From NCBI RefSeq assembly GCF_032118995.1, contig NC_092653.1:23331202-23395201 (forward strand): 64,000 bases of DNA, written 5' to 3'. Below the pieces are notes generated by a model. That model saw nothing but the letters and a program-made list of their open reading frames with translations, had not been told where the DNA came from and made no database searches. This document shows, in pieces, positions 25,801-34,600 of the stretch (position 1 is its first letter; every line of letters begins with the position of its first letter). The position numbers and the translations under genes were made by a program. This DNA comes from Asterias amurensis. Taxonomy: Eukaryota; Echinodermata; Asteroidea; Forcipulatida; Asteriidae.

Positions 25801-27646
25801 GGCCCTAGGCACCAGTGTTCCAAAGACACTTGGCACATAAGGTTAGGAGGCCCTATGCCATGTATGCCATTTATTTAATATATATGTGGAGTTCCATTCA
25901 AATGTGCTGGTTGTGGCAAGTTTCTTTTGGTGAAATTAAAGCTTGAATTCATCGGCCCAAAATAGTCCAAGTCCTGAAAGTCTGACCTTGAATTTCATTT
26001 GAGTCAAGCCACTTATGATAACAGATTCTGATGATGTATGTAACCGCTCACCTGTTTATCCATATCATCTCTGTACACCATGAGGAACTTATGGACTGCC
26101 TGGAAGACATTTCGAGCTAAGGAAGAACGAAAAACCAAAATGATATTCTTTATCTAAGATCAGAAATTTTGCATACTATTAATTCGGTGCTCTAGTGGTA
26201 TCACTTCTGCTCTAGCATGGCAAAGGTTGGTTCGAACTTGGTGCAATTTTAGACTCTCAATACAATTTGCATTCATTGGAAAAAAAAAACATGAAAAGAA
26301 TCTATACGTATATGTGTAAACAAGTGCGTTAGATATATTAAAAAAATGAATGCATTCAGATGTACATTGTCACAGAATATTTATAACCACTCGTTGAAAC
26401 CTGGCTTTTCCATTTGACTCGGCTTCACCTCGTGAAAAGGACTAGTCCAGATTTCATCTCATGTAACCTGCAGCCAATTTTACGAAACTCTAGGATTAAT
26501 CCTGTCCGAGTAAGGGCGAGTAACCCGTCCTAACTTAGGACGGGGCTCAATGTGTCCTAATATTAATCCTAAGTTAGGAAGAGTTTGGTGTAATCGACGG
26601 CAGGCACTCACACTTGCAAATAAACGTAATGGGAGACTTTCAGGACGCTTGGTGGCAGCAGACCTACCAGGTAAAATCCATTGTTCTCGATAATGTGCGC
26701 ACGCTCAGAACTACGTAAACAATGGAAATTTACCTGGTTAGTCTGCTGCCACCTAGCGCCTCAAAGTCTCCCATTGTGATTTGATAAACTGAATGACATT
26801 GTAAGGTACAGTACCTGGCTTAAAATGTTGTTTGTTGTTGTTTGGAGACTGAGGGGATTGTGGTGATGTGACATTATTTCCTGCACTATAAGATTCTAGC
26901 AGAGAATCTAGACTGCTGAGCATGCATCGTCTGTGCCGCCTTCTGGATAGAAATCCTCGTACAAGTGCCTAAATAAAACAAAATATATTTTATTTAACAA
27001 AAACTACAGGCAGTGATAAATACAATGTTAGAAAATAGATTGGTTTATTACTTATTAGTCACTGTGGTCACGTGGCAATAATCAGATAATTTGTTTGTGG
27101 GTTACTACTTTACTTTGTATCTAGTACAAGAACTATTCAGAAAATCATGGCCATAGAAATAGCTGAATCACAATTTACGCACTGTCAACGATCAAAAATC
27201 AATGATTTCGTGGGATTATAGGACCGAATATACACATAACACAGTACAGCTCCCCTGAGTTACTGGGTCTACTCAGTATTTACTTATATATACTCAGATG
27301 TCTATTTTTTATCTAACTTTATTTATTGCAATTAAATTAACAATAATATTTAATAATTATGCACATATTTATACCAGATATTTACCAACACTCAGTCAAT
27401 AAAAGATGTATTTATTATGCTTACTATTGATTCGTACTCTATTTATGTTTCAAGGATAAACATTAAAAAAACATTGTCAAAATAAACAATACGGTACGAA
27501 TGGGACAACACACAACCCAAATTAGTTTTTACCTGTATTTTGATGACTGCTTGCTCCCGTTGTTTTTGGAATGCTCTTTCGTTCCTGGAAGCTTTAGCCT
27601 TTTCAAGAAGCTCGCCCTTCTTTGAGCCATCAGCTTTGCAGAACAT
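10831..27646 (-). CDS. UBE3B: UBE3B, HECT-type E3 ubiquitin ligase
   Basis: The E3 accepts ubiquitin from an E2 on a HECT cysteine and passes it to substrates; human UBE3B is calmodulin-binding and mitochondria-associated. All 27 coding exons fit in phase, 1081 aa (human 1068): 27646-27533, 26968-26815, 26116-26052, 25059-25000, 24877-24773, 24521-24422, 22815-22647, 22248-22143, 21603-21483, 21097-21063, 20920-20891, 20732-20620, 20036-19876, 19448-19284, 18229-18061, 17611-17493, 16957-16746, 16071-15952, 15426-15349, 15221-15123, 14732-14625, 14255-14118, 13461-13337, 12970-12788, 12314-12203, 11820-11728, 11022-10831. An IQ motif spans about residues 32-52 ([20 protein letters not shown]). 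The HECT domain covers the last 370 residues. The catalytic Cys is about residue 1049 in [11 protein letters not shown], and the protein ends NTGFELS as in human. Exons of 30 and 35 nt (10 and 12 aa) are notable microexons. UBE3C was rejected because its N-terminus differs. The ATG at 27646 starts MFCKADG. Confidence 0.97.
12673..12756. repeat. TTATGG hexamer array
   Basis: About fourteen TTATGG-type hexamers, some changed to TTATAG or TTGTGG, lie in a UBE3B intron just downstream (in transcription order) of the exon 12970-12788. It resembles a telomere-like simple repeat but is not the metazoan TTAGGG unit. Confidence 0.9.
13510..13908. repeat. TTAA-ended MITE (family B), full-length copy
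   Basis: The ends are TTAAAGACACTGGGAAC (diverged from the family consensus TTAAAGRCAGTGGACACTATTGGTAATT) and its inverse, GTAATTACCATTAGTGTCCACTGCCTTTAA. The interior has the family hallmark inverted pair GATTTCGAGACCTCA / TGAGGTCTCGAAATC. It lies in a UBE3B intron. TTAA at both termini fits a TTAA-targeting (piggyBac-like) mobiliser, but that is inference. Confidence 0.8.
14825..14990 (+). repeat. tRNA-derived SINE relative (SINE-2), diverged
   Basis: It contains a box-B-like GTGGGTTTGAACC, then ACTTGTGTCC, CACACTTAACCATAACTGCTT, CTCTTCACCTAGG and GCTGAGATGGTTTAA, in the same order as the fuller copy at 21758-22105. It is in a UBE3B intron. The upstream segment 14512-14590 has a separate fragment of the other SINE (CCATACACTGATGT). 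Confidence 0.55.
15695..15815 (+). repeat. Penelope-like end with hammerhead-like stem
   Basis: AAGA is followed by CGATCAG (15703-15709) pairing perfectly with CTGATCG (15716-15722), then AAATG. Next comes the inverted motif GGTTCTTTTCAGAACC and then ACCC. It is homologous in layout to 9250 and 19495. The CTGA part of the core is not intact here. It is intronic in UBE3B. Confidence 0.5.
16092..16258 (-). repeat. tRNA-derived SINE (SINE-1), near full length
   Basis: Read on the minus strand it has an A-box-like TCTAGTTGGTAAGACACTG, a B-box GTGGGTTCGAATCCC, then a body with CAGGACTCGGGAAAGTACC, GTGCTAACACACATCGG and a tail ending AAAACCAAAATTAAT. Fragments of the same body lie at about 8432-8505, 14512-14590 and 58469-58565. 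The tRNA-like head is a SINE promoter, not a functional tRNA gene: it lacks a full cloverleaf and is fused to the body. Confidence 0.75.
17855..17988. repeat. MITE (family H), intact reference copy
   Basis: The ends are GGGGGCCAATTTTACAAAGG and, inverted, CTTTGTGAAGTTGAGCCC. The interior has GGTAATACTGACAAATTG. It matches the two halves of the SINE-split copy at 8334-8531. It is intronic in UBE3B. Confidence 0.6.
18311..19020. repeat. 92-bp tandem satellite, about eight units
   Basis: Units of 91-93 bp start near 18318, 18411, 18503, 18594, 18686, 18777, 18870 and 18962. Each has CCTTTTCATCTGACAACTA, CACCTGTTAT, AACTCCTTTTCCAAACA and TTTAAACAGTGCATTAAAGA. The first two units are nearly identical, and divergence grows towards 18800-18960. 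The array lies in the UBE3B intron between the exons 19448-19284 and 18229-18061. The 87-codon open frame over the first units is a by-product of the repeat. Confidence 0.95.
19495..19650 (+). repeat. Penelope-like end with the best hammerhead-like core
   Basis: CTGAAGA (19524-19530) is followed by CGAGCAG (19531-19537), a six-base loop, CTGTTTG (19544-19550) closing a 7-bp stem, and AAAC, which is the CTGANGA / stem II / GAAAC layout of a hammerhead. Downstream are GCTCTTTTCAGAGC and GTTGTACCCGCAAG, shared with 9250-9425. It is intronic in UBE3B. Confidence 0.55.
21758..22105 (+). repeat. tRNA-derived SINE (SINE-2), long copy
   Basis: The head has CATGGTCGAGCATTCAAGTG and a B-box GTGGGTTCAAACCCC. 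Then come CACTTGTGTCCTTGAGCAAG, CTTCTCTTCACACAGGGG, GCTGAGATAGTTTAAGGAAT and a tail TATATAAGAAGTCACCATTA with ATT repeats. Shorter relatives lie at 14825-14990, 34455-34720 and 35285-35440. It is intronic in UBE3B. Confidence 0.75.
22940..23135 (-). repeat. Penelope-like end, minus orientation
   Basis: On the minus strand CCGATGA (23120-23114) is followed by a GACTAG...CTAGTC hairpin and GAAACG (ending near 23092), then further on the inverted motif AGTTCTTTTCAGAACT. This is the same order as in the three plus-strand copies but a different subfamily. Intronic in UBE3B. Confidence 0.5.
23484..23901. repeat. TTAA-ended MITE (family B), full-length copy
   Basis: It begins TTAAAGACAGTGGACACTAT and ends GTCCACTGCCTTTAA, with TTAA at both termini. 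The interior shows a local duplication of the GAGGTCTCGAAATCAAAT segment (about 23693-23731). Intronic in UBE3B. Confidence 0.85.
24110..24345. repeat. Hairpin-forming repeat with 25-bp perfect arms
   Basis: Bases 24142-24166 (CCTTGATAAAAACAGGATTA plus CCAAC) are exactly inverted at 24247-24271, with an 80-bp spacer. The right flank (24280-24345) carries GCTAAGCAAATTTTTTGCTT and TTATGAATTTGGGCCC, the end of a family H element, so two elements may be nested. Intronic in UBE3B. Confidence 0.65.
25200..25860. repeat. 24-bp minisatellite
   Basis: About fourteen almost identical 24-bp units (CCAAAGGCCCTAGGCACCAG plus AGTT) run from about 25477 to 25805. They are flanked on the left (25200-25476) and right (to 25860) by degenerate units. 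Because 24 is a multiple of three and the unit has no stops in several frames, long open frames appear on both strands (25110-25838 minus, 25438-25836 minus, 25408-25878 plus). None is taken as a gene. It lies in the UBE3B intron between the exons 26116-26052 and 25059-25000. Confidence 0.95.
26476..26596. repeat. Short palindromic MITE
   Basis: The ends are ATTTTACGAAACTCTAGGAT and, inverted, CCTAAGTTAGGAAGAGTTTG-GTGTAAT. The interior has CCTAACTTAGGACGGG. It is a small hairpin element in a UBE3B intron, about 30 bp from another hairpin. Confidence 0.6.
26628..26775. repeat. 148-bp palindromic MITE (family E)
   Basis: The arms of about 60 bp pair nearly throughout: AATGGGAGACTTTCAGGACG...GGTGGCAGCAGACCTACCAG against the inverse CTGGTTAGTCTGCTGCCACC...CAAAGTCTCCCATT. 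A larger relative with the same GGCAGCAG/ACCAGGTAAA arms lies at 38518-39060. Intronic in UBE3B. Confidence 0.8.
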
Positions 27647-28612
27647 TGTGGTGAATAAAGTCAAAAAGACATGTAGAAAACTTCAGCCAAAACACTGAAG
27701 AGGGAGTCGGTAGGAAATTCGCCTAATGTTGATTTTCCTTCATCGTAGTTGCATTTTGTGTCTCCAGAGGGCTCACTTCTAAAGTTTTACGGTAGTCTTT
27801 TAAACTTGTTCAAGTCGCATCATAACACACAACACAGAGAGTGCCCGCCCCCCCCCCCCCCCCCCTAGTATGTTTCTGCTGTCATCACAACTCTACATAG
27901 TACTGTCTCTCCTGACCTATAGCAAACAGATCAGGTGTGTCCTTTCTCTTTGGTATAATTGCCCATAATCTGCTGATATGAATAGATGGTCTTATTTAAT
28001 CTATGCTCCATGGTTTAATCACCCCTTCCAAAAACTATTAAACAATTAGTTCAAAAAGTACAAGCGAGAGGTTTGAGACATGAAAAGACAGTTCCATTAA
28101 ATAACCCATCGATACCCCACACATGTTTATGAATGTTGCCCTTGCTTGCCCTCCCCTATCACCTACCCCCCCCCCCCAAAAAAAAAAAAAAAAGAATAAG
28201 AACCATACGAATAATAATTGAACGATACTCTATTCAAAAGATGCAGTTGAATTCCCAAGTAGATCAATACTGATGCCACTGACTTATTGAAATTCATCGA
28301 TCAATATTTTATTAAATTAAACATTGGCATCCCCCCACCCCCGCTTCCGCCCACACATAGCGCCCTCTCTCAAAACAAAAAAATAGTGATCACGATGCCC
28401 TTTCGGTGACACCGTACTTTCCATGTGTTTGTGCAGATTTTTTCCCATCATACATCATTAAATTACCTAGCCGGCGGAGGTGTGTGTCAAAAGTCCGTCT
28501 CAGAATAATGGGGGTTTTGTGTTTTGATACAAAGTCACTCTTTGCAAATAACGGTTCATCGAGCACAGTTATTTTTATGTAGACGATTGACATGTCGAAG
28601 GAATCTTGAAGC
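27647..28612. promoter_or_regulatory. Divergent promoter region UBE3B / AKAP10
   Basis: 966 bp separate the two start codons. The region holds both 5' UTRs and the shared promoter zone. It includes a C-homopolymer of about 20 bases near 27848-27867 and a C8-A14 tract near 28170-28192. No TATA box was convincing on either side. Confidence 0.5.
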
Positions 28613-31600
28613 ATGCCTCTCTTCAAGAAGAAATCTGGTGAGTGAAATAAATAGCTGTTTTTTCTCCCCCGCGAAGAACGTTCGTAGTGTTTGTTTTTCC
28701 CAGACCTTATTATTCCGCCGGACGTTCCACCGGATTCGTTCCACGGGGTTCGATCCCCTGCCACTTGCCACCTTGCCAGTTGCCCTCTTATTAGTCTCTG
28801 TAACTGTGTCATGGAAGAAGAGCTTAGGTCCAGAGACAGAAAACAAACCATGCTCAATTGTCCGTCCAGGAAGTTATTGTCTTCTGACCTAATGAGATTT
28901 GGTGTTATTTTTATAATTAATGTTTGTATTGTTTAATGTTTACCTTTTTACAATAAAATATGTGTCTCTTGTTTTAATTTTAGCTAAAAATAAAAATTGT
29001 GTTAATGAAAAATTAGGCCTTGGGTTTGGGGGGCTTGCCTTTGCAATGCTGTAGCCTTGGAATTAGGATTCAAAAATCAAGGGGGAAATTCTGTATTCTG
29101 CCACCACTTTTATTCGTTAAGAAATAAATTAGTAGTCCTATCTATCTAATTCCAAATCTACTTTAAAAATGAGATGTTCATTTGACTTGAGTTGACCTTT
29201 GCCAAAACAATTTGGTAAAAATTGTGAAAAAGTGATGGCAGATAATCCGAGGATACGGAAATCTTTCATGTAAGGATGTATGCATCCACTAGGACTCTAG
29301 CCTTGGCCCTTGTTTTTGGTATTTTTTTAGCAAAATGCACTACTCTCCCATCGTCCTGCTCGCTCATCAAGTGCACAAGTGTCTTTCATGACCAGGATTC
29401 AAACCCATACTCTGCTGCTGAACGCACCAGAGCTTGGGTCCACTTAGGTCCAGTGCTGTCTTGACATGGCAAGATATAGACTGAACATGTTTCATTCACT
29501 CATTTATACTTGAGGTTTTGTGCACACTAAATACTAATTAAATATTTGTTTCTTTAATAGTAAGTTATGATGATTTTTTTGTAGCAACTGAAACTTTGTG
29601 TAGCATTTTGCTATGCTTTCATAGCCTATACAAAGGAAAGCAGTCACTGTTCTTACAAATCCAGTAAATCTGGTTTGCTAAAACATAAAATTACTTTTTC
29701 CATTGTGCAGAGAAGAGGCAGTCACCAGCCAAAACACCTCAGCACTCCCAAGCAACTCCACAAACTGCCACCTCCAAACCCCCACCGTATCCAACCCAAA
29801 GAAGACCAGTAGAGACTGGTACGAGTCTACCAAATGGGGGCGCTTTAGCACAAATCAGAAATGACCAGCCTGGTGAGCAGAGGAAAAGCAGTCTTGGAAA
29901 GGAACCTGTTCTGAAGCGAGAGTTCAGCGATGAGGATAGCAAATATGGAGACCTTGGAACAGGTATAGAGTCCGGTTGTGCATACAATGTTTATTTTTCA
30001 ATTAATAAAGAATTTTTACACGTTTGGTAATTGTCAACACTCAGTTCTCAATTGGTGTATCCCAACATATCTATGCATAAAATAACAAATCTGTGAAAAT
30101 TTTGGTCTTATTAGTCATCAAAGTTGCAAGAAAATAATGAAAGAAAAATTACACTTGTTGCACAAATTTGTGTGCTTTTAGATGCCTGTTCTCAGTGAGA
30201 AGTTACCTCTCTCTCAAAATCTACATTACTTCAGAGGGAGTCAGTTCTCACAATGAGTGCTCAGGTTAAATGTGAAACATGGGGAAAATGTGAAACAAAT
30301 TGTAGGTGTTGAAAATAATTTGTGGGGTGGATTAAGATAAGACTGTACATCCACGGTTACAGGGGTCGAAATTAAGTGTTTTTCCATGGTAGTCAGCAGG
30401 GCTAGTGACCAATAATTTTTAGTAGCCCTGATTAGATTTTGGTAGCCCGAAAGACACATCATGTCTCGCGTCACGGCTCAAACTTTACAATACACCAATA
30501 ACATAGTTCTTTATTGTTTGTGATGATGATTTTTGCATTATTTTTCCACTAGCCCGTCGGGCTATCGAACTGGAAAAATGAATAGCCCGGCTGTAAATCT
30601 GGTAGTCCCGGCCTAGCGGGCTAGTGGCAATTTCGACCCCCATTAGGCGACATAATCTAAAAAAATGTTGAGATGAAATATTAATGTCGAAATGGAACCA
30701 AGGCTACAGCTGTACATGAAGTAAAGACACCCACTGTAATTGTTCTTCGGGTCCATGAATGTTGCAACTGTGAGCTTTCAGATTGTACCCATCCTGCACT
30801 TTTGTATAAAGTTATATGACTATGGATATGTAGGCCCTGATTTTTGTTCTTGAAGGGGCAAAGCAATTTTCTTTTGGTAAGGGGCAACTCTATGAGGAAA
30901 ATTAAAATTTGTATTGGAACTTTGCAAAGGGCACCACGGCAAAAGCACAGGGCACCACGGCAGTTGCTGTGTGTGCTTTGGGTTATTTCGAGCCCTGCTT
31001 ACTCCTCTGTTTGTTGATGTAATCAGGTACCAAACAAGCCGTCAACTCAGAGCTGGAAACTAAATCTCGCCTGTGTCGCACCCTGCCAGAGGTACTCCAC
31101 GACAATGGCGCCCTCCCCTACTTTATCCAGTTCATGCAGGCCCAGAACGTGGCCCACCTTGTCCAATTCTGGCTCGCGACCGAGAGCTTCACAACGGCAT
31201 CCTGGTCGCGGCTTCGCAGCGAGTCTATAACGAAGGCTCGGGGTACCCTATCGGAGCAGACTCCCCCTGGGAAACCTGCCAGTGAACCCCTCCCGCCGGC
31301 TCTCGAAAGTCATTTCTGCGTCCCGGAAATCACCACAAACATTCCTAATTCCAGTCCGAATTCAGAACTCCAGAATCCGGACCAGCTCAGACAAAACAAT
31401 AACAGTAGAACTGAGAATAAAGAACTGGGTATTGAAACGGGAGAGACCAGCATTAAAACACACTCGTGGGCAAAGTCGGACTCGGTTGTTGAGATAGCTA
31501 CAACGAAGCCTACTGTGACCTCAACGGAGCATCCTGGCCACAAGAGAAACAACTCATGGAAAGGGGTAGATCCAAGGACAGGTAATAAACAACTCTTGAA

Positions 31601-34600
31601 AAGGGATAAAGAGTAATTCAACAGGCTTTGTTGAAAGGGCCATTTTCATTTTACAAAGGGTACTTCCATTGGAAAATCTTAAAGTCAATGGGAAGACCAG
31701 TCTTCTGACTTGGTGCATCTCAACATTATGCATAAAATAACAAACCTCTGAAAATTTGAGCTCAATTGGTCGTCAAAGTTGCGAGATTATAATGAAAGGA
31801 AAAACACTTTGTCACACGAAATTGTGTGCTTTCAGGTGCTTGATTTAGAGACCTCAAATTCTAAATCTGGGGTCTTGAAATCAAATTCTAGGAAAATTAC
31901 TTCTCTCTCGAAAACTACGTCACTTTAGAGGGAGCCGTTTCTCACAATGTTTTATACTATCAACAGCTCCCCGTTACTCGTTACCAAGTAAGGTTTATAC
32001 TAACAATTATTTTGAGTAATTACCAATAGTGTCCACTGCCTTTAAGGAGACCCTGTCTTAAAGATGTTGAAAATGTTTCATTTTACTCTTTTCTGTTCTG
32101 CAGCTGTTGAAAGGGATGCCTCGAATATCTTCACCCGGTATCTATGCAAGAATGCTATGTTGCCCGTTGGAATCACAGATGAAATCAGAATAGAAGTCAT
32201 TGGTAAAGTACATCTTTTCCTAATATCTCTACCCACCCCAAGCTATCAAAAGCCAGCTGCATGTTTTGTCTGATTCTGTTGGACTGAGTATTACTGAGTT
32301 TGTTAGAGCGTGTGTTTGCTTCCCGTTCTTTTAACTTGTGTTGATTAGCAAGACACACACGGTATTATAACAGACCCTTCCGGTAAATATTCCCATTTGA
32401 TTGTAATGTAAACTTTTTTGTGTTGTATTGCAGCAAAAATGTGTCCGCAAGAGGGATGGCTAAACCCTGACTGCTTCAAAGTGGCACAAAATTATGTCTT
32501 TGAATCCATGGAAACACAGTGAGTATTGAAATGATTTCCTATAAACAGTCACTTTTACATAATAACTTTAGTTTCAGCCATTATGCCGACATTAATTTTG
32601 TCCCAAATTTATCCTCTGGCCCAATGTTCATGAAGCTAAAATAACTCGGTTAAGCTTTTTTCAACAATCAACAGAATTACATATTTCGGACTGATAGCCA
32701 ACATTTGAGCACGTAAACATAACTGTCTAGTCATGAGTTTACTGGCCTGATGCTAAAATCACTCATGGCCTTGGGCCTGCGCTCCAGTGTAAAATTCAGG
32801 CCCTGCATAGGGAGAAATTGTAGTTGATTGAAATGGAACATATTTTTTATGTTTTCTTGTGCAGTTTTTTCCAGCGGTTTCTCAGGAGTGAGTTCCACTG
32901 TAAATATCAGATTGATGTCTTAACGACTGGTAAGGCGTACCTCGCTGATATACTGTACAATGACACAGCAACCTTCTACTTCATGGAGGTACGTAAAAAG
33001 AAATTAGTAAGAAGATGTCTGAAATAAAAAGTCGCTTCCCAGGTGTATTGTAAACTTGGGTGTGATCTCTGACTGCACGGCAGTTTACGACTTGTACGGC
33101 GTCTGACAAAATAGGGAGAACGCTAACATAGGGCTAGATAGCTTTGTTGGTAGATCGCAGTCACGTCAATTCGGAGGTCCTTGGTTCAAATCACACTCGT
33201 GTCAAGTTTCTTGGTTCAACCTCAAATCATTTAAAATTTACCTAGTCAGTTTCCCTTGACGTTTATTATTTGATCATAAAAAGATGTGTGTGCAGACTCT
33301 TAACTCGGATGCTAAACTCTGACTGGTCCCCTTAAACAAAAAAAAGGATATTGTCAAAATAGGGAGAACGCCAACCTTTAGGGCTAGATAGCTCAGTTGA
33401 TAGAGTACAGGCACATAAAAACTAATGGTTACAGTTTCAAGTCACGCTCTAGTGAATTTGTCTTTGTTCAGCACAAAATGATTGTGAATTACTTAAGATT
33501 TCTTAGAGCTTTTAATCAACCGTACTATTTCTTCATAGGACAATTATCGGGTTTACCTCTGAAATGCAACATGTAATGCAATTTGTTTATATTAAGTTAT
33601 GATATATATTGTGTAGATTAACATGAATGGGTTTCGGTTTCATCTTTGTCTTAGTACATGGAACAGGAGGGTGCAGTGCATCTATTACAGTTCTGGATAG
33701 CAGCGGAGAACTTTCAGAAGCATCTTCTATCTCAGCAAGGGCAGTATGATAGTGCAGAAGCACAGAGTGATGCCATGGTGCTATATGATCAGTGAGTTAT
33801 CTCTTGCTATTATGTATTACTACCCAACCCCCCTTGTGCACAACCACAATCATTGGTACACCTTTTGTACAGAGACACCAAATTAACAACAGACAAATAT
33901 TGAGCAACTCAGTAAACTCCCACAAGGGAATATAAACACCAATCTGGCAACAACCAATCTCTCTCATACAAACATTGGTTTATGAATTGCACAAATCAAA
34001 CTAATTTTGATTCAGTAACTTGACGACAATACTTACATATGAGTTCTAGTCACTGTAAGTCGGCAGTTAGTTTGGTAGGATTCAAACCCAAAACCTCGTG
34101 ATTGCAAGTCCTGCAGTCTAACCACTGGACCACAGTGACCTTAAGTTGAAGTCATTTAGTTTTGTCTCATCTCAATAAAAACACTACAAATCAGACTTTC
34201 CAACTCGCACTTTTGTCCCTCCAAAGATATTTTTCACTGCAAGCCACATGCCCGATAGGCTTTGCGGACTCCATACGGCTGGAGGTGGAGACTAACATTT
34301 GCCGGGAGGACGGTCCCTTACCAGACTGCTTTGCCACTTCCATGCGGAAAGCATACACCACTTTGGAAACAGTAAGTATTCACCCTTTCCTTATCAAAGA
34401 ATCACCTTAACCCTAAACTTAACCCTAACCCTTTAGTCGACTGTACACAAAGACATACTTGTGGAGTGTCATGGTCGAGAGTGTGAGTTTGGTTCCCAAT
34501 TGTGGCCCTTGTGTCCTCAAGTAAGCACTCATAAGGTGCTTTTTCTTTTTGATGGGATTTTAAGATTGTCCCTTGTTTTGTAATGCACTAAGGCATAACT

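Noticed and set aside
25110-25878. Long open frames on both strands (up to 242 codons) with an 8-residue repeat
   Set aside because: They are produced by the stop-free 24-bp minisatellite, lie in a UBE3B intron and have no start context, splice logic or homology.
28390-28936. Overlapping open frames on both strands (96-155 codons) around AKAP10 exon 1
   Set aside because: The region is the 5' UTR, tiny first exon and start of intron 1 of AKAP10; the frames have no homology and conflict with the well-supported gene.
30362-30640. Segmental duplication between 46-324 and AKAP10 intron 2
   Set aside because: Similarity stops exactly at inverted termini in both copies, which is what a transposed element predicts.
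34406-34434. Telomere-like CCCTAA run
   Set aside because: Only a few imperfect units next to SINE DNA; too short to be an interstitial telomere.
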